Source of the DNA: Lutibacter sp.
Lineage (GTDB): Bacteria > Bacteroidota > Bacteroidia > Flavobacteriales > Flavobacteriaceae
Direction of reading: 5' to 3'
Length of the DNA: 64,000 bases
Assembly: GCF_013041805.1 (NCBI RefSeq)
Contig: NZ_JABDRI010000101.1
Coordinates: 1 to 64,000, forward strand
Part shown: positions 45,546-54,851 of the stretch, piece by piece
Layout: each line of letters opens with the position of its first letter
Position numbering within the stretch: position 1 is the first letter of the stretch
Notes under the pieces: model-generated
What the model saw: the letters and a program-made list of their open reading frames with translations, nothing else
Databases searched by the model: none
Told to the model about the DNA's origin: nothing
Translations under genes and position numbers: made by a program

Positions 45546-46089
45546 ATTTCTCTTTTTTAGTTTCGTAAACCTCTGCAATCGTTGGTGAGTTTTTGTTTTC
45601 TTTAATTAAGATAAGCTCATCACATGCTTTTACTTTTCCTCTTTGAAGCACCTTAAAGTAAACCCCACATTTTGTTGAATTCCAAAATTGTTTTACCACT
45701 TTTTGGGTCCCAAAAACTAAACCTAATTTCATACAAGGTTGTCTAGACTTAGAAACTTGTATAATAGCTTCACCCAATTTATAGGTATTTCCTACTTTTA
45801 TATTTGTTTCTTCAAGATTTGAAATGGTTAAATTTTCACCAAACATTCCAAATCTCCAATCTAAGTTTGGATATAATTTTTTCCAATACTCATAATGATA
45901 TTCAGAATATGCATAGACTGCTTGATCTATTCCTCCATGATATTTTCTATCAACTACAGCATCATTAACTACATCTTCCTCTCCTAATAAAAGTTCATCC
46001 ACTGGAAATTTAAAAATGCCTGTTTCAACTATTCTACCCTTATAATCAATGGCTTTTTTTTCTCCAATATTTACTGATACTACTTTCAT
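45544..46089 (-). CDS. MOSC domain protein (YiiM-like)
   Basis: A 181-residue single MOSC domain. Landmarks: VVDRKYHGGIDQAVYAYSEYHYEYW, FGMFGENLTISNLEE and the conserved Cys in VSKSRQPCMKLG. MOSC proteins handle molybdenum cofactor or sulfur; YiiM-type proteins reduce N-hydroxylated compounds. It overlaps the GH3-type gene upstream by 4 bp. Confidence 0.9.
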   Translation of the reverse strand: MKVVSVNIGEKKAIDYKGRIVETGIFKFPVDELLLGEEDVVNDAVVDRKYHGGIDQAVYAYSEYHYEYWKKLYPNLDWRFGMFGENLTISNLEETNIKVGNTYKLGEAIIQVSKSRQPCMKLGLVFGTQKVVKQFWNSTKCGVYFKVLQRGKVKACDELILIKENKNSPTIAEVYETKKEK

Positions 46090-47582
46090 TTTACTTTAAA
46101 TTTTGAAAGTTCATTCGCAATTTTTCTATCGTTAGCAAGTCTTGGAACTTTGTTTTGCCCACCTAATTTTCCAACAGATTTCATATATGCATTAAAACCG
46201 CCTTTTTCAATTACTGTAATTTTTAGCGGCTGCAATATTTTTCCTGCAATTAAATCTAAGTAGTACATGTTTTGTTGTTGCATGGAAGCATCAAGATGAG
46301 TTGCAAATTCTTCCAAATTTTCTGGTATATTTTCAAATTCAATAAGCCATTCATGGTATGGCAACCCTTCTGTAGGAGTAATTTGAGGTGCTACTGTAAA
46401 TTCAGAAATACCAATTGCAGTATTCACTGTATTCTCCTGCATTGCGTGTTCAACTTCTTTACCAATAACATGTTCTCCAAAAGCTGAAATAAAGTGTTTT
46501 ATTCTACCTGTTACAATAATTCTAGGCGGATTTACAGAAACAAATTCTACAGTATCTCCAATATTATAACCCCATAGACCCGCATTTGTATTTAAAATAA
46601 GCACATAATTTACACCTACTTTAACATCAGCTAAAGAAAGTCTTTTTGGATTTTCACTAAAGAATTCTTCAGAAGGAATAAATTCATAAAACATTCCATT
46701 ATCAACCAACAACATCATTCCCTTTTCTGCTTGTGAATCTTGGTATGCAATAAAACCTTCGGAAGCTGGATACAATTCAATTGTATCTACTTTTCTTCCA
46801 ATTAAATCATCAAACTTGTTTCTATAGGGCTCAAAATTTACACCTCCATAAACAAACAAATTAAAGTTTGGGAAAACTTCTCCAACTTTTTTTCCTGTTC
46901 TTTCTATAATTTTTTCAAAATACATTTGAACCCAAGAAGGAATTCCACTTATTAGTGTCATATTTTCATTGATTGTTTCACTAACAATAGCGTCAACTTT
47001 AGTTTCCCAATCTTCAATGCAGTTTGTTTCCCAACTTGGCAAGCGATTTTTTAACAAATAATTAGGAATAAAATGTGCAGAAATACCCGAAAGACGACCT
47101 GTTTTTATACCATTTTTTTCACCTAGCTCTGGACTTCCTTGTAAAAAAATCATTTTTCCGTTTACAAAATCGGTTTTGCTAGTTTCAGCAATATACAGTA
47201 ATAATGAATTTCTAGCCGCGCTAATATGCATTGGCATAGATTCTTTTGTAAGTGGAATGTATTTTGCACCAGAAGTTGTACCCGATGTTTTCGCAAAATA
47301 CAAGGGTTTGCCTTTCCATAATATATCAGGTTTCCCGTCTACAACTTTCTCAACATATGGCTTAAGCGCTTCATAATCTCGAATTGGAACTTGATTTTTA
47401 AAATCGGAGTACGAATTAATTTTTTCAAAGTTATGGTCTTTTCCAAAAGCTGTATGTTCAGCTTCTGAAATTAATTGTTTAAAAATAGTTTGTTGAACTT
47501 TTACTGCATTTTTACTCTGCTTGTAAAATTTTCCTGCAATATATTTTGCAAATGGTTTTGCTAAAATTGATTTAATACTCAT
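46086..47582 (-). CDS. GH3 auxin-responsive-promoter family acyl-adenylating protein
   Basis: A 498-residue protein of the GH3 family within the ANL (adenylate-forming) superfamily: FAKTSGTTSGAKYIPLT (P-loop-like nucleotide motif), ELYPASEGFIAYQDS, and GLWGYNIGDTVEFVS followed by GRIKHFISAFGEHV. Plant GH3 enzymes link amino acids to hormones; the bacterial substrate is unknown. It sits between an M23 peptidase gene (3 bp) and the MOSC gene (4-bp overlap). Confidence 0.9.
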   Translation of the reverse strand: MSIKSILAKPFAKYIAGKFYKQSKNAVKVQQTIFKQLISEAEHTAFGKDHNFEKINSYSDFKNQVPIRDYEALKPYVEKVVDGKPDILWKGKPLYFAKTSGTTSGAKYIPLTKESMPMHISAARNSLLLYIAETSKTDFVNGKMIFLQGSPELGEKNGIKTGRLSGISAHFIPNYLLKNRLPSWETNCIEDWETKVDAIVSETINENMTLISGIPSWVQMYFEKIIERTGKKVGEVFPNFNLFVYGGVNFEPYRNKFDDLIGRKVDTIELYPASEGFIAYQDSQAEKGMMLLVDNGMFYEFIPSEEFFSENPKRLSLADVKVGVNYVLILNTNAGLWGYNIGDTVEFVSVNPPRIIVTGRIKHFISAFGEHVIGKEVEHAMQENTVNTAIGISEFTVAPQITPTEGLPYHEWLIEFENIPENLEEFATHLDASMQQQNMYYLDLIAGKILQPLKITVIEKGGFNAYMKSVGKLGGQNKVPRLANDRKIANELSKFKVK

Positions 47583-47585
47583 ATT

Positions 47586-48455
47586 TTATTCAAAATCGAT
47601 ATAATTAGTTGGGTCAACTGGATAACCTTCATTCCATAACTCGAAGTGCAAATGAGGACCTGTGCTATATTCACCAGAGTTCCCTGCCGAAGCTATTACC
47701 TCTCCAGATTTTACTAAATCTCCTTGACGCTTATGCAATGTTGAATTGTGTTTGTAAATAGATATAAACCCGCCTGCATGTTTTACAATAATAACATTCC
47801 CTGTGTTTGCCGTCCACTCAGCAAAAATTACAGTTCCATCAGCAACAGATTTTACAGGAGTTCCCATTTCTACAGCAATATCAACTGCGAAATGTTTGGT
47901 TTCCAAATTATACCCATCACTTAACGTTCCTACAACAGGTGCAAAAAAAACAATATCAACATCTTTTGTCGCTTGTTCAAAAATGCTATACCTATCAGCT
48001 AGTTCGATTTCTTGTCGAAACTCTAAATCTAATTGCGAGGGCTCTAAGCTCATTGTATCTTTGTCATACTGAATAGCTTGTAAAATTGAATCCTTATCAA
48101 AATGATCTTCAGAGATTTCACCTGTTAATAAAGCTCTTACCCTTTGAATATATAAATTATTTACCTCTAAAACCTGTTCTAAAGAATCAGCTTTGTAAAC
48201 CAATTTTGTGGCATCTTTTTTTAATTTAGTTGAGGAATAACCTGGAATATATTCTCTTAAAGGGGTAAAAGCAATTAAAAAAATGGTTCCAACAATTAAA
48301 AATATAGAAAAAACACTTCCTAAAATAAATACGTTTAATCTGGTTAATTTAAAGGATAATTTTTCTTCAAAAGTATCCTCGTTTAAAACTACTAAACGAT
48401 ATTTATGAATTAACTTTTTTCTGAATTTTCCTTTATTTTGAGGTTTGTTAGCCAT
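47586..48455 (-). CDS. M23 family metallopeptidase (membrane-anchored)
   Basis: A 289-residue protein with a basic N-terminus, one membrane helix at about 33-58 (VFILGSVFSIFLIVGTIFLI), a coiled periplasmic linker, and a C-terminal LytM domain: ETKHFAVDIAVEMGTPVKSV (H-x3-D zinc ligands) and STGPHLHFELW (HxH). It is a predicted peptidoglycan endopeptidase or an activator of one. First gene of the M23-GH3-MOSC run. Confidence 0.93.
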   Translation of the reverse strand: MANKPQNKGKFRKKLIHKYRLVVLNEDTFEEKLSFKLTRLNVFILGSVFSIFLIVGTIFLIAFTPLREYIPGYSSTKLKKDATKLVYKADSLEQVLEVNNLYIQRVRALLTGEISEDHFDKDSILQAIQYDKDTMSLEPSQLDLEFRQEIELADRYSIFEQATKDVDIVFFAPVVGTLSDGYNLETKHFAVDIAVEMGTPVKSVADGTVIFAEWTANTGNVIIVKHAGGFISIYKHNSTLHKRQGDLVKSGEVIASAGNSGEYSTGPHLHFELWNEGYPVDPTNYIDFE

Positions 48456-48540
48456 AATTATGAATGAAACAAATATACAACGAATTTTTATTTAAATCAT
48501 TTCAAATAACTTAAGTACCCATGTTAAAAATAAGCCAATT

Positions 48541-49122
48541 TTAACTTTTATAAAAGTTCATTTCGTCTATATAATTCCAAACACTAGCAGGTAACATAGT
48601 ACTTATATCTTTCTTCTCATAAATTGCTTTCCTTATAAAGGTTGAAGAAATTTGCACTATAGGTGCGTTCACTTTATGTACTTTTTTATGATTTGAAAAC
48701 CTGCTTTCAGTTTGCTCTTTAGAAATTCTTGGATACACATACAACTCATAATTTTGAAGAATGGTTTGATAGTTTTTCCATTTGTGAAAACCTTTTAAAT
48801 TATCTTCACCCATAATTAAACAAAATTGTTTTTCGGGATATTTCTCCTCAATATATGCCAACGTATTTATAGTATAATTGGGTTGAGGAAGATTAAATTC
48901 TATGTCAGATGTTTTTAGTTTCGGATAATTTTCAACAGCGATATTTGCAATTGATAATCTATGATGGTTGCTGAGCATAGACATTTTTTGTTTAAAAGGA
49001 CTTTGAGGCGTTATTACAAACCAAACCTCATCTAAATCAGAAAATTCAACTATATAATTTGCAATAATCATATGACCAATATGAATTGGATTAAAAGTAC
49101 CAAAAAATAACCCTACTTTCAT
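48541..49122 (-). CDS. nadD: Nicotinate-nucleotide adenylyltransferase
   Basis: A 193-residue nucleotidyltransferase: GLFFGTFNPIHIGHM (the GxFxPxHxGH motif), LIMGEDNLKGFHKW and the ISSTFIRKAI motif (ISxTxxR). It forms NaAD from nicotinate mononucleotide in NAD synthesis. One base after gmk on the same strand. Confidence 0.95.
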   Translation of the reverse strand: MKVGLFFGTFNPIHIGHMIIANYIVEFSDLDEVWFVITPQSPFKQKMSMLSNHHRLSIANIAVENYPKLKTSDIEFNLPQPNYTINTLAYIEEKYPEKQFCLIMGEDNLKGFHKWKNYQTILQNYELYVYPRISKEQTESRFSNHKKVHKVNAPIVQISSTFIRKAIYEKKDISTMLPASVWNYIDEMNFYKS

Positions 49123-49701
49123 TTAGTTTATAAAGTTTTTAACTAATTCATATGCATTATTTTTTGCTGTATCTAAATCATTATTAACTAAAATAACATC
49201 AAAATCATCTGCATATTTCAATTCTTTTTCAGCTTTTGCAACGCGTTCTTTTATTTTTTCTTCACTGTCTGTTTGTCTATTTCTAAGTCGGCGCTCCATC
49301 TCTTCAATTGATGGAGGTTGAACAAAAACAGCCAAAGTTTTTGTTGGAAACTGACTTTTTATACTTAAGCCTCCAACTACATCAATATCAAAAATTACAT
49401 GTTTACCTAATTCCCAAATACGTTCTACTTCTTTTTTTAAAGTTCCATAAAAGTTATTGGTGTATACTTCTTCCCATTCAATAAAATCTTGATTATTTAT
49501 ATGTTTTTTAAAATCTCTTAACGACATAAAATAATAATCTTCTCCATGAACTTCTGTACCTCTTTTATCACGAGAAGTTGCAGAAATAGAAAAATCTAAA
49601 TTTAATTCAGGCTGTTGTAATAAATGATGTACAATTGTTGTTTTTCCTGAACCAGAAGGGGCCGAAAAAACAATTAATTTCCCTTTCTTTTTTGCTGACA
49701 T
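49123..49701 (-). CDS. gmk: Guanylate kinase
   Basis: A 192-residue protein with the P-loop VFSAPSGSGKTTIVHHLL, GMP-binding SATSRDKRGTEVHGEDYYF and FIEWEEVYTNNFYGT. It converts GMP to GDP. It lies between yicC (6 bp upstream) and nadD (adjacent), an arrangement common in Flavobacteriia. Confidence 0.97.
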   Translation of the reverse strand: MSAKKKGKLIVFSAPSGSGKTTIVHHLLQQPELNLDFSISATSRDKRGTEVHGEDYYFMSLRDFKKHINNQDFIEWEEVYTNNFYGTLKKEVERIWELGKHVIFDIDVVGGLSIKSQFPTKTLAVFVQPPSIEEMERRLRNRQTDSEEKIKERVAKAEKELKYADDFDVILVNNDLDTAKNNAYELVKNFIN

Positions 49702-49707
49702 ACGTTG

Positions 49708-50565
49708 CTATAATACGTTCAAATTTTGTTCTTTAATTTTTTCTAGTTCATCTTTCATTTGAACTACTAATTTTTGCATATCTGCAAAGTTAGATTTAGA
49801 ACCAATAGTATTAATTTCTCTTCCCATTTCTTGCGTAATAAACCCTAGTTTTTTACCATTAGAAGTTGTCTCGTTTAATTCTTTTGTGAAATAATCTAAA
49901 TGATTTTTTAAACGAACTTTTTCTTCTGTAATGTCTAATTTTTCAATGTAATAAATTAGCTCTTGTTCAAATCTACTTTCATCAATCTTTGCAGCTAATT
50001 CATCAATTGCTTTTTTAATTTTATCTTCAACATGTGTAATTCGTTTTGGATCAACTTCAATTACTTTATCAAGTAACAATTCTATATTTGAAATACGCAA
50101 CACAAAATCAGTATGCAACGATTTTCCTTCATCCGTTCTGTACAAAATAATTTTATCTATAGCCTGAATTATTCCTTTTTCAATTTGCAACCACTCTTGT
50201 TCATCTAGTTCCTCTCTTTCAGTTTTTAAAGCATCTGGCAAACGAACCGCCATTTTTAGCAATTCTATTTCATCAGAATCAACAATTTCTTTCAACTGTT
50301 TCATGTATTCTTTAACCGCATTCTGATTAATTTTTGATGAAACTTCACCTCCGTTATTTTCAATATAAATTGAAAAATCAATTTTACCTCTTACTAATGA
50401 TGATGCAAGTTTTTTTCTAATATTTAACTCTTTTTCTTTATAATAATTAGGAATTCTAACATTTACATCTAAGTTTTTACTGTTTAACGATTTCAGCTCA
50501 ATCGTAATTTTTTTAGTAGGAAGCTGTATAACGGTTTTACCGTATCCGGTCATTGATTGTATCAT
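49708..50565 (-). CDS. yicC: YicC family endoribonuclease-type protein
   Basis: A 285-residue protein: N-terminal MIQSMTGYGKTVIQLPTKKI and C-terminal GKKLGFITQEMGREINTIGSKS are the two YicC_N/DUF1732 signatures. YicC-family proteins have been described as RNA-cleaving enzymes in E. coli. First gene of the yicC-gmk-nadD operon. Confidence 0.95.
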   Translation of the reverse strand: MIQSMTGYGKTVIQLPTKKITIELKSLNSKNLDVNVRIPNYYKEKELNIRKKLASSLVRGKIDFSIYIENNGGEVSSKINQNAVKEYMKQLKEIVDSDEIELLKMAVRLPDALKTEREELDEQEWLQIEKGIIQAIDKIILYRTDEGKSLHTDFVLRISNIELLLDKVIEVDPKRITHVEDKIKKAIDELAAKIDESRFEQELIYYIEKLDITEEKVRLKNHLDYFTKELNETTSNGKKLGFITQEMGREINTIGSKSNFADMQKLVVQMKDELEKIKEQNLNVL

Positions 50566-50646
50566 CTAATTCTAAAATTTTAGCAAATTTACGGATTTTA
50601 TAAATAGTATTTAATATAGTACTTTTACATTTCTTAAATCTATATT

Positions 50647-51681
50647 TTGAGCAAAGAAAAACACCTTTTAGTGATTAGATTATCCGCAATGGGAGATGTT
50701 GCCATGACAGTCCCCGTGCTTAGAGCTTTTATAAAACAGCACCCATCCACAAAAATAACAGTTTTATCAAAAGGTTTTTTAAAACCACTTTTTTCTGATT
50801 TAAAAAATGTTACTTTTTATACTGCTGATGTTAACGGAAAACACAAAGGGGTTTTTGGAATATTCAAACTTTTTAAAGAATTAAGAGGTTTGAATATTAG
50901 CGCCGTTGCAGACTTGCATAATGTGCTACGATCTAAAATTTTATGCACATTTTTTAAACTCTCATTTATAAAAGTTGCCACTATTGATAAAGGGCGAAAA
51001 GAAAAAAAAGCATTAACAAGCACCAAAAACAAAGTTTTAAAACAATTAAGAACTACTCATGAACGCTATGCTGATGTTTTTAGAAGTTTGAATTTTAAAT
51101 TAGATATTTCTAAACCAGAGTTTCCTTCAAAATCTGAACTATCAAAAAGTGTTGTAGCTATTACAAATGTTAAAAAAAAGAAATGGATAGGTATTGCTCC
51201 TTTTGCTCAATATAGCTCAAAAATGTACCCGTTAGATTTAATGGAAAAAGTAATTTCAGAATTATCAAAAGAAAAAGATATATCAATATTTTTGTTTGGT
51301 GGTGGTACTAAAGAAGTCAAAATTTTAGAAAAAATAGCCAATAAATATATCAATACAATTAATGTTGCTGGTAAAATAAAGCTAACCGAAGAATTAAACT
51401 TAATTTCTAATTTAGATGTTATGCTTAGTATGGATTCTGGAAATGCTCATTTTGCAGCAATGTTTGGTATTAACACCTTAACCCTTTGGGGAATAACACA
51501 TCCTTACACAGGGTTTGCACCGTTTAACCAACCCTTTAAAAATGCAATTTTACCAGATTTAGTGACCTATCCAAATATTCCTTGTTCTATTTATGGTAAT
51601 AAAGTTTGTGACGGATATAATGATGTAATGCGAAGTATTTCTCCAAAGTTTGTTGTGGAAAAAGTATTAGAATCTATTTGA
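50647..51681 (+). CDS. Glycosyltransferase family 9 (heptosyltransferase-like)
   Basis: A 344-residue protein with a TTG start (LSKEKHLLVIRLSAMGDVAM); the canonical N-terminus of GT9 enzymes begins right there, which supports it. C-terminal donor-binding region GIAPFAQYSSKMYPLDLMEK and DVMLSMDSGNAHFAAMFG. GT9 enzymes add heptose or related sugars to lipopolysaccharide; the sugar is not determined. Its usual flavobacterial neighbour DUF4254 is elsewhere in the window. Confidence 0.9.
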   Translation: MSKEKHLLVIRLSAMGDVAMTVPVLRAFIKQHPSTKITVLSKGFLKPLFSDLKNVTFYTADVNGKHKGVFGIFKLFKELRGLNISAVADLHNVLRSKILCTFFKLSFIKVATIDKGRKEKKALTSTKNKVLKQLRTTHERYADVFRSLNFKLDISKPEFPSKSELSKSVVAITNVKKKKWIGIAPFAQYSSKMYPLDLMEKVISELSKEKDISIFLFGGGTKEVKILEKIANKYINTINVAGKIKLTEELNLISNLDVMLSMDSGNAHFAAMFGINTLTLWGITHPYTGFAPFNQPFKNAILPDLVTYPNIPCSIYGNKVCDGYNDVMRSISPKFVVEKVLESI

Positions 51682-51684
51682 TAA

Positions 51685-51714
51685 AAAAGACTTGCGTATT
51701 GCAAGCCTTTTTTT
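51685..51714. terminator. Intrinsic terminator
   Basis: A CTTGC/GCAAG stem, extended by A/T pairs across one mismatch, with a T-run on the plus side. It lies between the GT9 gene and the convergent LysM gene. Confidence 0.7.
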
Positions 51715-51729
51715 ACAGTCTTAACTACT

Positions 51730-52197
51730 TTAATCTTTCAATGCTGGAATTCTTAGCACTTGACCTGGATAAATTTTATCAGGATCTGTCAACATTGGTT
51801 TATTTGCTTCAAAAATCACAGGATATTTCATCGCATTTCCATAGTATTTTTTTGCAATTTTACTTAAATAATCTCCTTTTACAACAGTATGAAATTGAGC
51901 TTCTGGCTCTTGAATTTCAACAGTCATTCTATCATCTACTGACGCTATTCCTGCAGTGTTTCCAATTACTAATACAACTTTTTCACGTGTTTCTTGTGAA
52001 TTTGCTTGCCCCCAAACAGTTGCACTATCTCCACTGACTTCAATGTTCAAATCTAAAACTTTAAATCCTAAAGTTTCAACAGCATTTGTTAATTTACTTG
52101 CTTTTTCTCTAGCTGCTTCAGCAGATTCTTCTTCAGTAGTTTTTCCAATTCCAAAAACTTTTGCTCCTGCATTCTTAATAAACGAAAATAATCCCAT
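51730..52197 (-). CDS. BON-LysM domain protein (Kbp/YgaU-like)
   Basis: A 155-residue protein without signal peptide: an N-terminal amphipathic GLFSFIKNAGAKVFGIGK, a BON domain (about 35-95, ATVWGQANSQETREKVVLVI) and a C-terminal LysM domain (about 100-153, HTVVKGDYLSKIAKKYYG and PDKIYPGQVLRIP). It matches the potassium-binding protein Kbp/YgaU layout. Despite LysM, it is cytoplasmic in the characterised relative. Single gene. Confidence 0.93.
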   Translation of the reverse strand: MGLFSFIKNAGAKVFGIGKTTEEESAEAAREKASKLTNAVETLGFKVLDLNIEVSGDSATVWGQANSQETREKVVLVIGNTAGIASVDDRMTVEIQEPEAQFHTVVKGDYLSKIAKKYYGNAMKYPVIFEANKPMLTDPDKIYPGQVLRIPALKD

Positions 52198-52283
52198 AAT
52201 ACTTAATTTTATATTTTTAAATTAGAAATTAAAGATACAAAAATTAACCTGAATATCTAACTGAATTTATGATATTAATGTGC

Positions 52284-52291
52284 TATTTTTG
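52284..52291 (+). promoter_or_regulatory. -7 promoter element of upp
   Basis: TATTTTTG (TAnnTTTG) 16 bp before the upp ATG. Confidence 0.45.
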
Positions 52292-52307
52292 TATAAAATA
52301 ATTAAAT

Positions 52308-52958
52308 ATGATTGTTAAAACTTTAGATGCTAAAAATTCTATATTAAATAAATTTATTGCTGAAATTAGAGATGTAACTATCCAAAAAGATAGCATGCGC
52401 TTTAGAAAAAATATAGAACGTATTGGTGAAATTTTAGCGTACGAAATAAGTCAATCTTTAGTTTATGAAAATAAGGTAGTGACTACACCTTTGGGAACTA
52501 AAATAGTATCAATTCCAAAAAGTGATATTGTTTTATGTTCTATTTTAAGAGCGGGCTTGCCATTACATAATGGACTTTTAAATTATTTTGATGATGCAGA
52601 AAATGCATTTATTTCAGCCTATAGAAACCATATAAACGAAACTGAATTTGAAATTAAAGTTGAATATTTTGCTTCACCTAATTTAGATGGTAAAACATTA
52701 ATTTTAGCTGACCCTATGTTAGCAACTGGTCAATCAATTGTAAGCGTTTATGAAGGTTTGAAAAAGCATGGAACTCCAAAAGAAATTATTTTAGCCTGTG
52801 TAATTGGATCAAATGAAGGCATTAAATTACTTGAAAAACAATTTCCGAGTAGCACAAAACTATGGATTGCTACCGTAGATAATAAACTGAACGACAAAGG
52901 ATATATTGTTCCTGGGTTAGGAGATGCTGGTGATTTAGCTTTTGGTGAAAAATTATAA
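52308..52958 (+). CDS. upp: Uracil phosphoribosyltransferase
   Basis: A 216-residue PRTase: ILRAGLPLHNGLLNYFDDAE, PRPP loop LILADPMLATGQSIVSVYEG and uracil-binding GYIVPGLGDAGDLAFGEKL at the C-terminus. It salvages uracil to UMP. The last 6 bp overlap the convergent DUF6427 gene. Confidence 0.96.
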   Translation: MIVKTLDAKNSILNKFIAEIRDVTIQKDSMRFRKNIERIGEILAYEISQSLVYENKVVTTPLGTKIVSIPKSDIVLCSILRAGLPLHNGLLNYFDDAENAFISAYRNHINETEFEIKVEYFASPNLDGKTLILADPMLATGQSIVSVYEGLKKHGTPKEIILACVIGSNEGIKLLEKQFPSSTKLWIATVDNKLNDKGYIVPGLGDAGDLAFGEKL

Positions 52959-53876
52959 AAAATTAACAATAACAGCTAGCATCAAAAACAAGTATAGAAT
53001 TAAATTTTTAAATGTTTTAGATTTGGTTTTTTGCAAAAAATTAGTGACAAGTATTGCTAAAGGGAATATCAAATAAAAAAATTCTGTTCCATTTTTAATT
53101 GGTGCCATTATAATAACAAGTACCGTTATTATTAAATGATTTAATAATAAAATCCAAGAAAACTTTAAATAATTACTCACCAAAATAATTTTTGGTGTTG
53201 CTATAGCTATAGCCCATAATAAAATTGTAATTAAAAATGTAATAGGTATTAAAAATTTAAAAGAATTATATATTAAAAAACTAAAATTTACGCTATAATC
53301 AAAGCTATTATAGAATATCTCAAGATTATCAAAATAAAAACTATATGAGAAATAAATAAAAATAGGAGTTGTAAATCCAATTAAAGGAATGAACAAATTT
53401 TTATAATTTAATTTATTATAAATTACAATTGCAATAAAAATTAAAAGTAAATAAAGGATACTCCAAAAATAGATAATTGTAGAAATACCAATCCAAAAGG
53501 AAGCGTCAAAAAGTTTTAATTTTGTATTAATACCACTTCGTAAGCTATAAATTTTTCTAAAACTTAATAGTAATAGTATATTAGAAAAAAGTATGCTATA
53601 AGAGAAAAAAACTTCAGGAAAAATTCCTAAAACAGTTACAGCAATAAACAACGCAAAAGTATTATCTTTTGTCAATTTATTTTTTTCAATTATAAATTTT
53701 AAAATAATAAAATATAAATTATAGAGAAAAAAAAGAGCTAAATTTTTAAAAATAAAAGCTATTGAAAAAACTTCTGGTTGCCTATTAAAAATTGCAACCA
53801 TATACATGAAAAAAAGTAAAATAGTTATACTAAAAATTTTAATTGGCTTTGAATTATTAAAAAAATTTGCAATCAT
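52953..53876 (-). CDS. DUF6427 family membrane protein
   Basis: A 307-residue polytopic membrane protein with about nine hydrophobic segments and very AT-rich codon use. It lies between upp and the small DUF6341-type gene, which is the position of the flavobacterial DUF6427 family; the call rests on that neighbourhood plus topology. Function unknown. Confidence 0.75.
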   Translation of the reverse strand: MIANFFNNSKPIKIFSITILLFFMYMVAIFNRQPEVFSIAFIFKNLALFFLYNLYFIILKFIIEKNKLTKDNTFALFIAVTVLGIFPEVFFSYSILFSNILLLLSFRKIYSLRSGINTKLKLFDASFWIGISTIIYFWSILYLLLIFIAIVIYNKLNYKNLFIPLIGFTTPIFIYFSYSFYFDNLEIFYNSFDYSVNFSFLIYNSFKFLIPITFLITILLWAIAIATPKIILVSNYLKFSWILLLNHLIITVLVIIMAPIKNGTEFFYLIFPLAILVTNFLQKTKSKTFKNLILYLFLMLAVIVNFL

Positions 53877-53888
53877 TACTATATTTTA

Positions 53889-53896
53889 TACTTTTG
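53889..53896 (+). promoter_or_regulatory. -7 promoter element of the DUF6341-type gene
   Basis: TACTTTTG, perfect TAnnTTTG, 20 bp before the ATG at 53917. Confidence 0.45.
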
Positions 53897-53916
53897 CCTG
53901 TAAATATAAATAAGAT

Positions 53917-54114
53917 ATGATTGCAAACAATATTTTTAAAGCAATAGGTGATTTTTTTACAAACGTTTTATTTCAACCTTACCATGCTTTAAGGTCAATG
54001 GACAATTGGTGGTTACAAAGCACCATAAGTTGGATATTTATTGCTATTACTTTTGTGGCTTTCTTTTACTGGCTAGGAGAATTAAAAAAATATAAGAAAG
54101 CTGGAAACGAGTAG
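53917..54114 (+). CDS. Small membrane protein, DUF6341-like
   Basis: A 65-residue protein: an N-terminal amphipathic stretch with FQPYHALRSMDNWWLQST, then one membrane helix (ISWIFIAITFVAFFYWLGEL) and a basic tail. It matches the small conserved protein that I know next to DUF6427 and upp in Flavobacteriia (DUF6341). It is the first gene before trmB, 48 bp apart, and has its own promoter. Confidence 0.8.
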   Translation: MIANNIFKAIGDFFTNVLFQPYHALRSMDNWWLQSTISWIFIAITFVAFFYWLGELKKYKKAGNE

Positions 54115-54162
54115 TTTCCCATTTTAATTTCATTTTCAATTCTTTTTTAAAACTCAAAATCT

Positions 54163-54834
54163 GTGGGGAGTAAGAATAAACTTAAAAGATTTCGTGAAAA
54201 CGAAACATTCTCTAATGTAATTCAACCTGCACGAGAGGAGCTACTAAAAGGCTCACAATTAAAAGGAAATTGGCACAATCATTTTAATAACAACAATCCT
54301 ATTGTATTGGAATTAGGTTGTGGAAAAGGGGAATATACCATTGATTTAGCAAGAAAAAATTCAACTATAAATTATATTGGTATTGACTTAAAAGGAGCTC
54401 GTTTTTGGCGTGGTGCCAAAACAGCTTTAGAAGAAAATTTGACTAATGTTGCTTTTATAAGAACTCAAATAGAGCTCATCGATTTACTTTTTAGTAAAAA
54501 TGAAGTATCTGAAATTTGGATTACTTTTCCCGATCCTCAAATAAAATATACCCGTACAAAACATCGACTAACAAATACTGACTTTTTAAAAAAATACCAT
54601 TATATTCTTAAATCTGAAGGCTTCGTAAATTTAAAAACTGACAGTGAATTTATGCACGGTTATACTTTAGGCTTATTACACGGAGAAGGTCATGAAATTA
54701 TATATGCACATCACAATATTTATAAAAATCCGCATGCCCCAGTTGAAGTTACCTCAACACAAACCTTTTATGAAAGTCAATATTTAGAAAAAGGAAAACC
54801 TATTACTTATATTAAATTTAAAATTCGATATTAA
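54163..54834 (+). CDS. trmB: tRNA (guanine-N7-)-methyltransferase
   Basis: A 223-residue protein with a GTG start (VGSKNKLKRFRENETFSNV). SAM-binding VLELGCGKGEYTIDLA, family motif IWITFPDPQIKYTRTKHRLT (normally PDPWPKKRHxKRR), and NLKTDSEFMHGYTL. It makes m7G46 in tRNA. It is followed 17 bp later by the alkyltransferase-like gene. Confidence 0.95.
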   Translation: MGSKNKLKRFRENETFSNVIQPAREELLKGSQLKGNWHNHFNNNNPIVLELGCGKGEYTIDLARKNSTINYIGIDLKGARFWRGAKTALEENLTNVAFIRTQIELIDLLFSKNEVSEIWITFPDPQIKYTRTKHRLTNTDFLKKYHYILKSEGFVNLKTDSEFMHGYTLGLLHGEGHEIIYAHHNIYKNPHAPVEVTSTQTFYESQYLEKGKPITYIKFKIRY

Positions 54835-54851
54835 ATCATTATTTTTATTGA